From the NCBI GenBank assembly GCA_013420905.1, contig JAAXNY010000008.1:3472001-3536000 (forward strand): DNA of 64,000 bases. The letters are read 5' to 3'. A program made the position numbers and the translations under genes. Source of the DNA: Collybia mongolica. Lineage: Eukaryota > Basidiomycota > Agaricomycetes > Agaricales > Clitocybaceae. Under the pieces are notes generated by a model. The model did not search any database. It was not told the DNA's origin and worked only from the letters and a program-made list of their open reading frames with translations. Positions 48,745 to 59,929 of this stretch are shown here, piece after piece (position 1 is the stretch's first letter; every line of letters begins with the position of its first letter).

Positions 48745-49925
48745 CCCAAAATTGTTTGCACTTATAAAGTCAACAAGTAAGGCTATTAATATCATTTCTA
48801 ATAACCAAGTAAACGGTAATAAAGGATTAGAGTCAAGCTCCAAGACGGCTAATCAGAGTGAACTAGTCTAATGGATAATACACTATCAGTACAGAGGACT
48901 ATGAGTATGGTCTATTATTAGTCCTATTCACCATGCCCAGTTACAACCTCGGTATCTTAGTTCATAAGTAACCGTTGTAGTATGATATCATTAGTCCAGG
49001 GATCATCATTAATAGGAGAAGTAATTGTAAATTCGGGACTTGCACAACCTGATCCTAGTCAGGGGCACTTGGTGTTAACTACCGGAAGAGACGGGACACC
49101 ATGAATAACAACTGGGACGATCAGGAGAAGTAAATGACAGCGCCATGCTGTTTTAAATAACAAAGCGCACGGTCGGGACTTGATAAGAGTTTAGCCAGCT
49201 CTTTCAATATTTGATAAGTAACCAGTAAACAGCATAATTGGCACATATGGCGTGCGCGCCAAGTCATAGAGGACACGTCAGCATTAAATACAGATCCTTG
49301 GCACAGGGGAGCGCGGTTCCATATAAAATTTACAATTCCGTATGATATTTAGTTTGTACACTATAAATAGACTGTAGATGAATAGTGCAAAGGCGAGGAA
49401 TCTTGCCCCCACTTTGCGCTACTATAGAGTATACAAATCACATTTGTTAAAACACTATTGCGTGCCTGAATTAAGGCTCAGATTGCTTCAAAGTTGTCTT
49501 GATTGGAATTGTTTGAAGAGATCACAGAATTGAAGAGTCTTAGTTCACTTGGAACTTAGTACCGCATTGTCCGTTGGAATTACTAGGCACTTGGCCTTAG
49601 TGCACTTGGCACTATTTGTTTAATAAGTCACTTGGACTTATAGATCCACTTGGGATCATTAATAATTGAACGTACACTTGGTACTCAGTCTATTGGATCA
49701 AGAGATATTACAAATATACCTAGCAAGTTTTAAACTTGTGTTGAAGCTTTGTCTGAATCAAACCTGTCGAGAGATCATTGGAAAGAGCTTTGGCTAGTAC
49801 TATTCAAAGCTTAGTGCTTCTAAGCACTTGAACACAAACTCAAAACAGGCAATTCCTACTGTTCATGTGTTGATTGTTAGGTTTGGTGTGTGTGTGTGTA
49901 AGAGATTACATTTCATAGCATCAGC
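48745..49925 (+). mobile_element. LTR-like stretch followed by a possible primer-binding site
   Basis: CpG-richer than its surroundings. It has a core-promoter-like ACTATAAATAGAC near 49369 and six CACTTGG heptamers within 136 bp (49546-49681). It ends in a GT-rich run before TTTCATAGCATCAGCAC, which weakly resembles a tRNA-Met-type primer-binding site. A short Gly/Glu/Ser frame follows (49966-50128, reading LGLPEYVGWVPYRS). The exact TG...CA ends and target duplication were not found, so it may be a partial or solo LTR. Confidence 0.3.
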
Positions 49926-50639
49926 ACACTTATAGCCCAGGAGCCCCCTTTCACTGTAGAAAGTGTGACAGAGCCCAAAACAGACTCTGACCGTGAACAA
50001 TCCATTGGTCCAGAAAATCAACTTGGGCTACCAGAATACGTCGGGTGGGTTCCGTATCGTTCCAACGCCTCCAGTAGGGAGGCCAGTACAACCAAAGAAA
50101 TAGGTATAGATCAATTTGACGAGTGGTGCTAAGGCTGAACATCGGATGCAGATGATCATAATCATGTCAAGAATTCCAGGAAAGTCTCTGAGGATGGCAA
50201 GGGGGAAATGGGAGTCAGCATTATTCAATCTGTGAAAAACAAGGTATGTGCAACACTTAACTGCATTTTGGTTGTATAATTGATCATGAAAAGGATATTA
50301 CTTGAGGTAGAGGGCCATTACTGGCAGATACGAGTCCTTATGTTTTTTTTTTGATTAACTTTTCTTTATATTTCTAGAACCAGGTTGTTGCAATAGAACT
50401 AGCTATCCAGAATCTCTTCAACTTTATATTACTTTTTGTTGTTGATAAGTTTGGTTCTGGAACACTTGTCAGGCATTGTACTAGAATTAGATTGTAGGGT
50501 ACAGGGAGTAGCTTGACAACATGGAAGGCCTGATGGATGCCCAACATGAAGATGTAATATAACCACACATTTGAGCTTGCCAAATACTTGTTGCATTTCT
50601 GTATGGGGTCATGTTGCCAAGAGGCTCAGACAGGGAACA
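49926..50639. other. repeat-island spacer, possible retrotransposon interior relic
   Basis: Contains the short frame noted above and nothing else recognised. Confidence 0.35.
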
Positions 50640-50905
50640 GTATACACAGTATGAACAACCATGCAGGGAAGGGATGAGCATAGAGCACTAGAGGCTTGAC
50701 TATGAGTAGAGAACCCAGCCCAAGTCTATTGCAAAGGTGCCCTTCCATGGAGAGGAAGGGGCACCTTATATACAGTATATTGTGCCTATGTCTCAAATAA
50801 CAACAGAATCTGATATCAGTAACTCTAATGATGCAACAATATATCTGTGATATGTTAGTCCAGAGTAAACTACTATCTGTCAAGGGGTTAAAGCAGTGTG
50901 TGTCA
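50640..50905 (+). repeat. dispersed SINE-like repeat, copy C
   Basis: Shares AACCATGCAGGGAAGGG, CTATTGCAAAGGTGCCC, AGAGTAAACTACTATCTGTC and a GTGTGTCAG end with copies A and B. After the family end it continues CTAGATGTGG (~50959), matching what follows CTAG next to the left palindrome arm. Confidence 0.5.
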
Positions 50906-52118
50906 GAATAATAGGTATAACAGTGAGTCTATGCAAACAGCAATAGTGATTCTGATGGCTAGATGTGGACAAACAAGTGATCCCCTTACAACTTCACCCA
51001 TATCCATGGTGTATGATATAAGCAACTGCATATGAATTGCCAATAGAAGTTGGTGTTTATAGATCCTATACAAATATCCACCAATAAAAGGTAACAATAT
51101 ATATCTAGGCATTTTCCTTAAAAACAAGTCAGCTGGTAAAGTGGGGACTCAGACTCTCAGAGATGGACTGTGTGAAAAAAATTAACTTAATTGAAAATGT
51201 AGATCCATATTTGTATATTCCAAATATACAACCAACTCAGTAGCTTCTCTGGGGACTTTACACTGAGCCACATGAGCCACACAGACCACACAGACAAATG
51301 CAGGTGTCTGCAGACTGACTCAGACCCTGTTTGGCAGGGAGCTCTGCTTAATTGACAGTCTGCATCTGAGCCAAGTCAAAGTTAAGTCCATAAATCCACA
51401 CTATTACTTGGATGCTCAGACCCAGCTTGGAACAACTCCTCATGAAGTCCATGCAGACTGTCCAGATTGCTTACTTAATTATAGTTACCATTGCTTATTT
51501 GATGCACTAAAATGCAATATTTTGGAGAGTCAAATACAAGGCCTCAAGGTTACATGTCATATGCATAAAGCATACAGATTAACCATTTCGTAATATGAGC
51601 TTGTCAGTCCAAGGTGCCTGTTTTTATAATGGCCCCTGCTGTCTACCCTTGGCCATTACTGGCAATGGCTGAATATTGTTGATAGGTGCTACATCACCTG
51701 TCAGCCTTGTTGTCAACCTCCACCACTACATCCCCAGCTGCCTCTCCCATCACCTCCCTGCCACATGATTGTGCACAATACTGCCAAATACAATGCCAGG
51801 TCCCATTGCCATGGATACCACCACCCTCTCTCATACCCACCCCTCTCAATGAAAATAACAACTGCAAAACCACAACAATAAGAGCTGCAGCAAGAACTAC
51901 AGAGGCACCTGCCACATTACCAGTGACTGCCTGCCCACATCTGCTAGTGAGCAGATAGCATGGTGGACATAGGTGGTGCAGTGGTGTATTCCATATGGTA
52001 GAACCATCACCTGGTGGATGGGTGTGCACCCATGGATGTACTGTCTAGACCAAGTAGTGCCAATCACCCCTGTGCCCAAACCAGATGTGTAAAAGGTGAG
52101 TGCATATGTGCCCCACAT
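50906..52118. other. repeat-island spacer left of the palindrome
   Basis: CpG-poor. Frames at 51408-51593 and 51686-51958 have no recognised domain. A block near 51196-51240 resembles 53037-53085 (TTTGTAYATTCCAAATATA), suggesting related repeat DNA. Confidence 0.4.
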
Positions 52119-53819
52119 CTAGTTGCTCAGATATATGTACCTTGTTCTATTGTATATGCACCTATATGCTGCTGTACACCTTGAGACTACCTTGGTGTAA
52201 TTCTATCTACCTTGTGATATGTTCTTATTCCTTTCACAAATATTAGTTTACTTCTTACTAATACTTTACCCCTGTACTATTTGCACAGCTCTAGTAGGCT
52301 GATATAGACTTCTGGTACACCCATAGTCTTTATCCAAAATGCCTATTTATAGATTGGACTACCCAATTGAAACTTGTTCTAATTGTTCAAATTTTAAGAT
52401 AATTAATAAATAAAGAATATACCAAATAGTCAAATCACTAAGGAAGTAATATTGATCCAAATGCCTACTTGGGTGGAGTGGGCCAACACACTGTGTGGCA
52501 GGTACTTGTTCTTTATTTCTTTTCTTAGGAGAAATAAGTCCATTCCACATTCAGGAAGTTGTAAATGACTAGAAACAATGTAGATGATAGTTTATAGAGG
52601 TCATGTGACCATGGGAAAATGTTACCAAGTAAACAAGCAATGCCTGTGCACAAAACCCAATGCCATAGCTTGCCTGTTTATGGAGAAAACACAAAAACCA
52701 TCAGAACTAACTTTTCCTAGGATCATGGACACTAAATAAGTGTTCAGATTGTTGTCATGTATTTGGTATACTTATGTGGTGGAATAGATCATGTGACATG
52801 TGTCAATAAATAGAGAATTCAATCTTATTTGTATTTCAGGTAAATATAGTAGTAGTAGTTGATTATTCCAATGTGTAGTGTAATTTCCCACAAGGGTCAT
52901 GTTTGGTAAGGGTCATTGTTGTTATAAGATGTTTGTTCACCCCTGACATAACACACCGACCTTCAAAACTAGCTGAATCTGGACATTTCTAATATTTCAC
53001 TCAAAATAGACCATGGCAAAAATATGCTTAACAAGGAAATTGTAGAGCCATGTTTGTACATTCCAAATATATAAAAACAAAGTTAACAGCTTTACTGGTT
53101 ATGGAGAAAAACACAGAATAAATTTTGAAACACAATGCTTTGAAATATTAGATATGCATAATTTTGATGGCATCATCAAAAGCATTATGTAATCATCCCA
53201 AATACATGCAAATTATGTCACAATACTTTGTATTTGTGGAGAAATGCTGTAAAAAGCCATAAGAGAAGAAAAATCCCATTATGGAAATATTTTCCTGCAG
53301 TGTTGAAATATGATGAATCAATCAATCAATCAATCAACTTGTTGCCTGAAACCTGGGTTGATAAAGAACTCGTAATATTAGAAACAAGTTCCCACAGTAT
53401 TGAAATGTATATCAACCATTCAACATTCAACAATTTATTTCTAGTCTTGCATTCTAATCAAGAACTTATCAAATATGCTAAAAATAGAAATATCATCGTC
53501 AAAGACAAACTTCAAACAAATGTACATATGCCTGTTAAGTGTTTTTTGTTGTATTATCACATACTATATTTGACCATACTCATATAGCTAGCCATTGTCA
53601 AGATATTGAACATTATAGATTCCAGGAGCATCCACATTGACTTGTTTGGCTATGCTTATGGCCAAGTAATATATAAATGTGATATTAAAATAGATATAAC
53701 AAGAGATTATAATCAAATTTGGAAAGGTACAAACAATATAAATATACATTTCCTGGTGTACCCCCTCCATAGGTCTAGGAGTAGTAGCAATTTCGATTGT
53801 CTCTGTTAGCCTAGTATTT

Positions 53820-54560
53820 GCTGAGATATGCATCATCTATAATGTGGGGACCTCATTAATATTTTTTGTTTGGCCAGATGTTGGCAAAGTGATATACAGA
53901 TGATATTCATTTGTAATATGCAGTCAAAAAGTTGTTGTTAATAATGTGATTTGGGATGGTACAAACAACTACAAACACATATAAACATACACATAATGTA
54001 ATCCTTTACAATGTCTAGTAGTAGCATGTTCATCAGCTTTGTATTTGCTGAGATAAGTATCATCTATATTGTGGGAAATTTCTTGAGTATTGTTGTTTGT
54101 TTGGCCAGATGTGTGGTGAAATGATATACAGACAGTATTCATGTACAATATGTAGCAAGAAATTTGTTGTTGATAAGGTTTAGAAAAATAAAAACAAATA
54201 CAAACACTTACAAACATATACACGAGGTACTACTTCACCATATCTAACACTAGCAATTTAAATTACATCCATAGGCCTTGTTGTTGTTGAGATATGCAAT
54301 GATTTATATTGTGGGAACTTTGATGGTATTGTTTGTTTGGCTAGCTGTGTGGCAAACTTGTACACAAACTTGATATTCATTTGTAACATGCTTGTAGTGA
54401 GAGAGCTGCTTTTGATCATGATGTTTGAAGGTGTACAAACAAATACAAATACATACAAATATCTACATTGGGTAGCCCCTCACCATATCTAGTAGTAGCA
54501 ATTTAAATTGCATCCATAGGTCTTGTCATTGTTGAGATATGCAATGTTTTGTATTGTGGG
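53820..54560. repeat. ~240-bp imperfect tandem repeats (mirrored at 57023-57763)
   Basis: Units start with TTGAGATATGCA or GCTGAGATAWG at about 53820, 54048, 54286 and 54531. Each contains TTGTTTGGC(C/T)AG, a GTACAAACAA(C/A)TACAAA block and TCTAGTAGTAGCA. Confidence 0.7.
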
Positions 54561-54606
54561 AAAAGTTTGACCCAAAGCGGAACAAGCCTCTTGTAATCGT
54601 GTTTAT

Positions 54607-54650
54607 GTTTGTCAACTACGCTGTTAGAGCTAACAGCGTAGTTGACAAAC
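54607..54650. repeat. nested perfect hairpin, 21-nt arms with 2-nt centre
   Basis: GTTTGTCAACTACGCTGTTA plus G pairs perfectly with 54630-54650 around AG. Pairing continues outward to about 54592/54665 if G-T pairs are allowed, as expected of an older, longer palindrome damaged by C-to-T changes. The mirror copy is at 56933-56976. Confidence 0.85.
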
Positions 54651-54982
54651 GTAAGCATGATTATGCAGTGGACAGTTTTTAATTAATTCTTGAGATATCC
54701 CAAGAAAAACACCAATTAACTCGAAATTATAATATTAAATGCAGCTTATGTTAGCAGTTGCCTTTTTTGCTCGAAATCCGCGCATCGGCTAATTTTGATT
54801 CCCACAGTTAGAAAAATATTTCCACGACTACAAAGTCTTACTGATGTACTTCAAAATGTTTACTGATCATGTTCTAATGAAATCTTGGAACACTTCAAAC
54901 TTACTAACCGTGGGAAAAACAACACTGGATCTTGTTGGGTATGCTGAAATTTCCCCGCAAACCCAGGATGATGAACGAGTTA

Positions 54983-56600
54983 CAGTAGGTCAAAAAACTG
55001 TCCCAATGTTTCGTCATTTTATAATGATTTACTTATAACAGAGTACTGGGGATTAACATCATTCTGAGAAAAATATATATGATACTACACCATATTAGCT
55101 TTGAAATGAGCCCTTACTTTCCTTATTTGAATAAAAACTCATTTCATAACAAATTGAACAAAATAATTACTCATTGGGACAGTTTTTTGACCTATGCTTA
55201 ATTTTGGCAAGATCTTTACTGCAGCAAGCTTTAACGTCATGTGATGTATTGTGGGAACAATAAACAAAGTCATGTGACCATGTTGATATAAATTCAACAT
55301 GTTTCCATCATTACAATCATTCTTTCCTTCCCCCATCATCCCATGAGACCTACATCTTCTACCCAATGCCTTTCTGTGATCTCCCTTCTTCAAGAAGGCT
55401 ATACCTTGCATCAGATCCAGTCCAAAACCACTCTGGGAAAGTCTACCATTGGGAGAATCAAGAAGGAACTGGATATGGACAAGGAAAACCACAGGGGGGG
55501 ATGTCCTTCTAAGCTCTCTCCTGGTGACAAACGGTCAATTATTCAACAAATCACCACTGGAAGGCTTGATAATGCTGTAGAGGCCACCCATTTCATCAAC
55601 CAAACTCTTCCCAACCCTGTCACACCCCAAACAGTCAGGAATGCACTCAAAAAGAATGACTTTTGTAGTGTTGTCAAGAGAAAACGTCCTCTTCTCAAAA
55701 AGGCTCATTGACTGCAACATCTTCAATGGGCAAGATACCATGAAAACTGGACAGTGGAGGATTGGAAAAGGATCTTATGGTCAGATGAGGTCAAAATCAA
55801 CAGGATTGGGTCAGATGGAAGGACTTATACTTGGAAGAAGAAGGGAGAATCACTTTCTGACAGAACCACCACTCCTACTGTCAAACATGGAGGAGGAAAT
55901 AATCTTATGGTGTGGGGTTGTATGGGGTGGAATGGAGTAGGAGTGCTTACAGAGGTCCAGGGGATTATGAATGCAGACCAATACTGCCAGATTTTGGATG
56001 GGGGAGTAGTGGAAAGCTTTGAAAAGCTGGAGATGCCAGAGGGAGAGAGGATGTTTCAGCAGGACAATGACCCCAAACATGCATCCAACAAGGCAACCAA
56101 GTGGTTTGAAGACAACAACATTGATGTTATGGTCTGGCCAGCACAATCCCCTGACATCAACCCCATTGAACATCTCTGGGTAGTGTTGAAGAAGGCACTT
56201 AAGAAATACCCAACAGCCCCCAAAGGAGTACATGAGTTGTGGGATAGGGTGGTAGTGGAATGGAATGGAATTCCACCAGAAACATGCCAGACACTTATAG
56301 AAAGCATGCCTTGAAGGGTTCGAGCAGTTATTAAGGCAAAAGGTGGTCATACCAAGTATTAATTGTGTAAATAGAGACTTTGGAGATGTAGGTCAAAAAA
56401 CTGTCCCAATGAGTAATTATTTTGTTCAATTTGTTATGAAATGAGTTTTTATTCAAATAAGGAAAGTAAGGGCTCATTTCAAAGCTAATATGGTGTAGTA
56501 TCATATATATTTTTCTCAGAATGATGTTAATCCCCAGTACTCTGTTATAAGTAAATCATTATAAAATGACGAAACATTGGGACAGTTTTTTGACCTACTG
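54983..56600 (+). mobile_element. Tc1/mariner element 2, decayed, at the centre of the palindrome
   Basis: 1,618 bp. Starts CAGTAGGTCAAAAAACTG after TA (54981-54982) and ends CAGTTTTTTGACCTACTG before TA (56601-56602). The TIRs 54983-55194 and 56389-56600 are 212 bp, the same length as in element 1, and appear identical to each other. As in element 1, each TIR ends with an inverted copy of its own tip. The unique core (55195-56388) holds a transposase with two stops. The centre of symmetry of the TIRs is exactly the centre of the whole palindrome. Confidence 0.93.
55343..56362 (+). pseudogene. Tc1/mariner DD34E transposase with two TGA stops
   Basis: Collinear with the intact transposase of element 1 at the same offset. 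Stops are TGA at 55709-55711 (after LLKKAH, where the homologue has Arg) and at 56312-56314 (after LIESMP, again Arg in the homologue). Both fit CGA-to-TGA transitions at CpG. Otherwise the frame is continuous: GGCPSKLS, ILWSDEVKIN (Asp), MFQQDNDPKHAS (Asp) and INPIEHLWVV (Glu) with the 34-residue spacing, ending GHTKY. It cannot make full-length enzyme, but its TIRs could still be moved by a related transposase. Confidence 0.92.
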
Positions 56601-59464
56601 TAACTCGTTCATCATCCTGGGTTTGCGGGGAAATTTCAGCATACCCAACAAGATCCAGTGTTGTTTTTCCCACGGTTAGTAAGTTTGAAGTGTTCCAAGA
56701 TTTCATTAGAACATGATCAGTAAACATTTTGAAGTACATCAGTAAGACTTTGTAGTCGTGGAAATATTTTTCTAACTGTGGGAATCAAAATTAGCCGATG
56801 CGCGGATTTCGAGCAAAAAAGGCAACTGCTAACATAAGCTGCATTTAATATTATAATTTCGAGTTAATTGGTGTTTTTCTTGGGATATCTCAAGAATTAA
56901 TTAAAAACTGTCCACTGCATAATCATGCTTACGTTTGTCAACTACGCTGTTAGCTCTAACAGCGTAGTTGACAAACATAAACACGATTACAAGAGGCTTG
57001 TTCCGCTTTGGGTCAAACTTTTCCCACAATACAAAACATTGCATATCTCAACAATGACAAGACCTATGGATGCAATTTAAATTGCTACTACTAGATATGG
57101 TGAGGGGCTACCCAATGTAGATATTTGTATGTATTTGTATTTGTTTGTACACCTTCAAACATCATGATCAAAAGCAGCTCTCTCACTACAAGCATGTTAC
57201 AAATGAATATCAAGTTTGTGTACAAGTTTGCCACACAGCTAGCCAAACAAACAATACCATCAAAGTTCCCACAATATAAATCATTGCATATCTCAACAAC
57301 AACAAGGCCTATGGATGTAATTTAAATTGCTAGTGTTAGATATGGTGAAGTAGTACCTCGTGTATATGTTTGTAAGTGTTTGTATTTGTTTTTATTTTTC
57401 TAAACCTTATCAACAACAAATTTCTTGCTACATATTGTACATGAATACTGTCTGTATATCATTTCACCACACATCTGGCCAAACAAACAACAATACTCAA
57501 GAAATTTCCCACAATATAGATGATACTTATCTCAGCAAATACAAAGCTGATGAACATGCTACTACTAGACATTGTAAAGGATTACATTATGTGTATGTTT
57601 ATATGTGTTTGTAGTTGTTTGTACCATCCCAAATCACATTATTAACAACAACTTTTTGACTGCATATTACAAATGAATATCATCTGTATATCACTTTGCC
57701 AACATCTGGCCAAACAAAAAATATTAATGAGGTCCCCACATTATAGATGATGCATATCTCAGCAAATACTAGGCTAACAGAGACAATCGAAATTGCTACT
57801 ACTCCTAGACCTATGGAGGGGGTACACCAGGAAATGTATATTTATATTGTTTGTACCTTTCCAAATTTGATTATAATCTCTTGTTATATCTATTTTAATA
57901 TCACATTTATATATTACTTGGCCATAAGCATAGCCAAACAAGTCAATGTGGATGCTCCTGGAATCTATAATGTTCAATATCTTGACAATGGCTAGCTATA
58001 TGAGTATGGTCAAATATAGTATGTGATAATACAACAAAAAACACTTAACAGGCATATGTACATTTGTTTGAAGTTTGTCTTTGACGATGATATTTCTATT
58101 TTTAGCATATTTGATAAGTTCTTGATTAGAATGCAAGACTAGAAATAAATTGTTGAATGTTGAATGGTTGATATACATTTCAATACTGTGGGAACTTGTT
58201 TCTAATATTACGAGTTCTTTATCAACCCAGGTTTCAGGCAACAAGTTGATTGATTGATTGATTGATTCATCATATTTCAACACTGCAGGAAAATATTTCC
58301 ATAATGGGATTTTTCTTCTCTTATGGCTTTTTACAGCATTTCTCCACAAATACAAAGTATTGTGACATAATTTGCATGTATTTGGGATGATTACATAATG
58401 CTTTTGATGATGCCATCAAAATTATGCATATCTAATATTTCAAAGCATTGTGTTTCAAAATTTATTCTGTGTTTTTCTCCATAACCAGTAAAGCTGTTAA
58501 CTTTGTTTTTATATATTTGGAATGTACAAACATGGCTCTACAATTTCCTTGTTAAGCATATTTTTGCCATGGTCTATTTTGAGTGAAATATTAGAAATGT
58601 CCAGATTCAGCTAGTTTTGAAGGTCGGTGTGTTATGTCAGGGGTGAACAAACATCTTATAACAACAATGACCCTTACCAAACATGACCCTTGTGGGAAAT
58701 TACACTACACATTGGAATAATCAACTACTACTACTATATTTACCTGAAATACAAATAAGATTGAATTCTCTATTTATTGACACATGTCACATGATCTATT
58801 CCACCACATAAGTATACCAAATACATGACAACAATCTGAACACTTATTTAGTGTCCATGATCCTAGGAAAAGTTAGTTCTGATGGTTTTTGTGTTTTCTC
58901 CATAAACAGGCAAGCTATGGCATTGGGTTTTGTGCACAGGCATTGCTTGTTTACTTGGTAACATTTTCCCATGGTCACATGACCTCTATAAACTATCATC
59001 TACATTGTTTCTAGTCATTTACAACTTCCTGAATGTGGAATGGACTTATTTCTCCTAAGAAAAGAAATAAAGAACAAGTACCTGCCACACAGTGTGTTGG
59101 CCCACTCCACCCAAGTAGGCATTTGGATCAATATTACTTCCTTAGTGATTTGACTATTTGGTATATTCTTTATTTATTAATTATCTTAAAATTTGAACAA
59201 TTAGAACAAGTTTCAATTGGGTAGTCCAATCTATAAATAGGCATTTTGGATAAAGACTATGGGTGTACCAGAAGTCTATATCAGCCTACTAGAGCTGTGC
59301 AAATAGTACAGGGGTAAAGTATTAGTAAGAAGTAAACTAATATTTGTGAAAGGAATAAGAACATATCACAAGGTAGATAGAATTACACCAAGGTAGTCTC
59401 AAGGTGTACAGCAGCATATAGGTGCATATACAATAGAACAAGGTACATATATCTGAGCAACTAG
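56601..59464. repeat. right arm of the 7.35-kb palindrome (outside the Tc1 element)
   Basis: Inverted copy of 52119-54982, with no difference found where compared. It ends at CTAG (59461-59464), inside the SINE-like repeat, and is then joined directly to a 31-bp Tc1 end. The left arm, by contrast, runs on into the natural continuation of the repeat (reverse complement of ATGTGG). Hence the right arm looks like the derived copy. Confidence 0.93.
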
Positions 59465-59495
59465 CCAAACATTGGGACAGTTTTTTGAGCTACTG
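59465..59495. mobile_element. orphan 31-bp Tc1 terminal inverted repeat end
   Basis: CCAAACATTGGGACAGTTTT continuing to GAGCTACTG, followed by TA (59496-59497). It matches the outer tip of Tc1 element 2 with two differences (CC for CG, GAGC for GACC). The rest of the element is absent; the palindrome arm abuts it. Confidence 0.85.
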
Positions 59496-59497
59496 TA

Positions 59498-59929
59498 TCA
59501 TGTTCTCTATGGAAAGAAGGATCCCAAAGAGGTGAGCCATATTTATGAAAACCATTTCTGACACTCAATCTCTCCAGAACACAATGGGCACCCAAAAAGT
59601 AGTGGTTACAGGCAGATTGGGGAAATATTATTCCCTGACCTGTCCACAATCAATGCTACTGTAGTAGGGGACTGCATCAAGAGTAAAATTGAATGGTATG
59701 TCTTTTCTGTCTGTCTGCCTTTTTGTGGTGCTTATCTTGTTGAATAGGCTAACCTCAACTTATCAAAAACATGCCTCTCTCTTAACACAAACCAGTGGTG
59801 GCCTTGATCCGGATATCAGTGGGGATGAGTCTAATGCAGGAGCTGTGAGCCAGGGAGGTGATCAGGGGCATTGCCTTCCATTCTATGTCCCCTGGTCTGG
59901 GCCCAATGAGGATACCCCCATGGCTGCAG
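59498..59929. other. spacer between palindrome and Harbinger pseudogene
   Basis: May hold the 3' part of the Harbinger-type element. No clear terminal repeat found. Confidence 0.4.

Larger units (their letters stand above)
52119..54982. repeat. left arm of a 7.35-kb palindrome (outside the Tc1 element)
   Basis: Position x here pairs with 111583 minus x in the right arm. Four stretches compared base by base, and every frame seen in both arms, are identical. The arm starts at CTAG in a SINE-like copy (52119-52330, inverted). It carries non-coding DNA including an (ATCA)n run at ~53317, about three ~240-bp imperfect tandem units (from ~53820, 54048, 54286, 54531) and a nested hairpin at 54592-54665. 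It ends at the TA next to Tc1 element 2. Frames such as 52359-52550 and 53228-53587 have no recognised domain. Confidence 0.93.

Noticed and set aside
52359..52550. Frames repeated in both palindrome arms (also 53228-53587, 53588-53836, 53969-54223, 54844-55038), at first suggesting duplicated genes.
   Set aside because: They are duplicated only because the arms are identical; no domains, several overlap on opposite strands, and they lie in tandem-repeat DNA.
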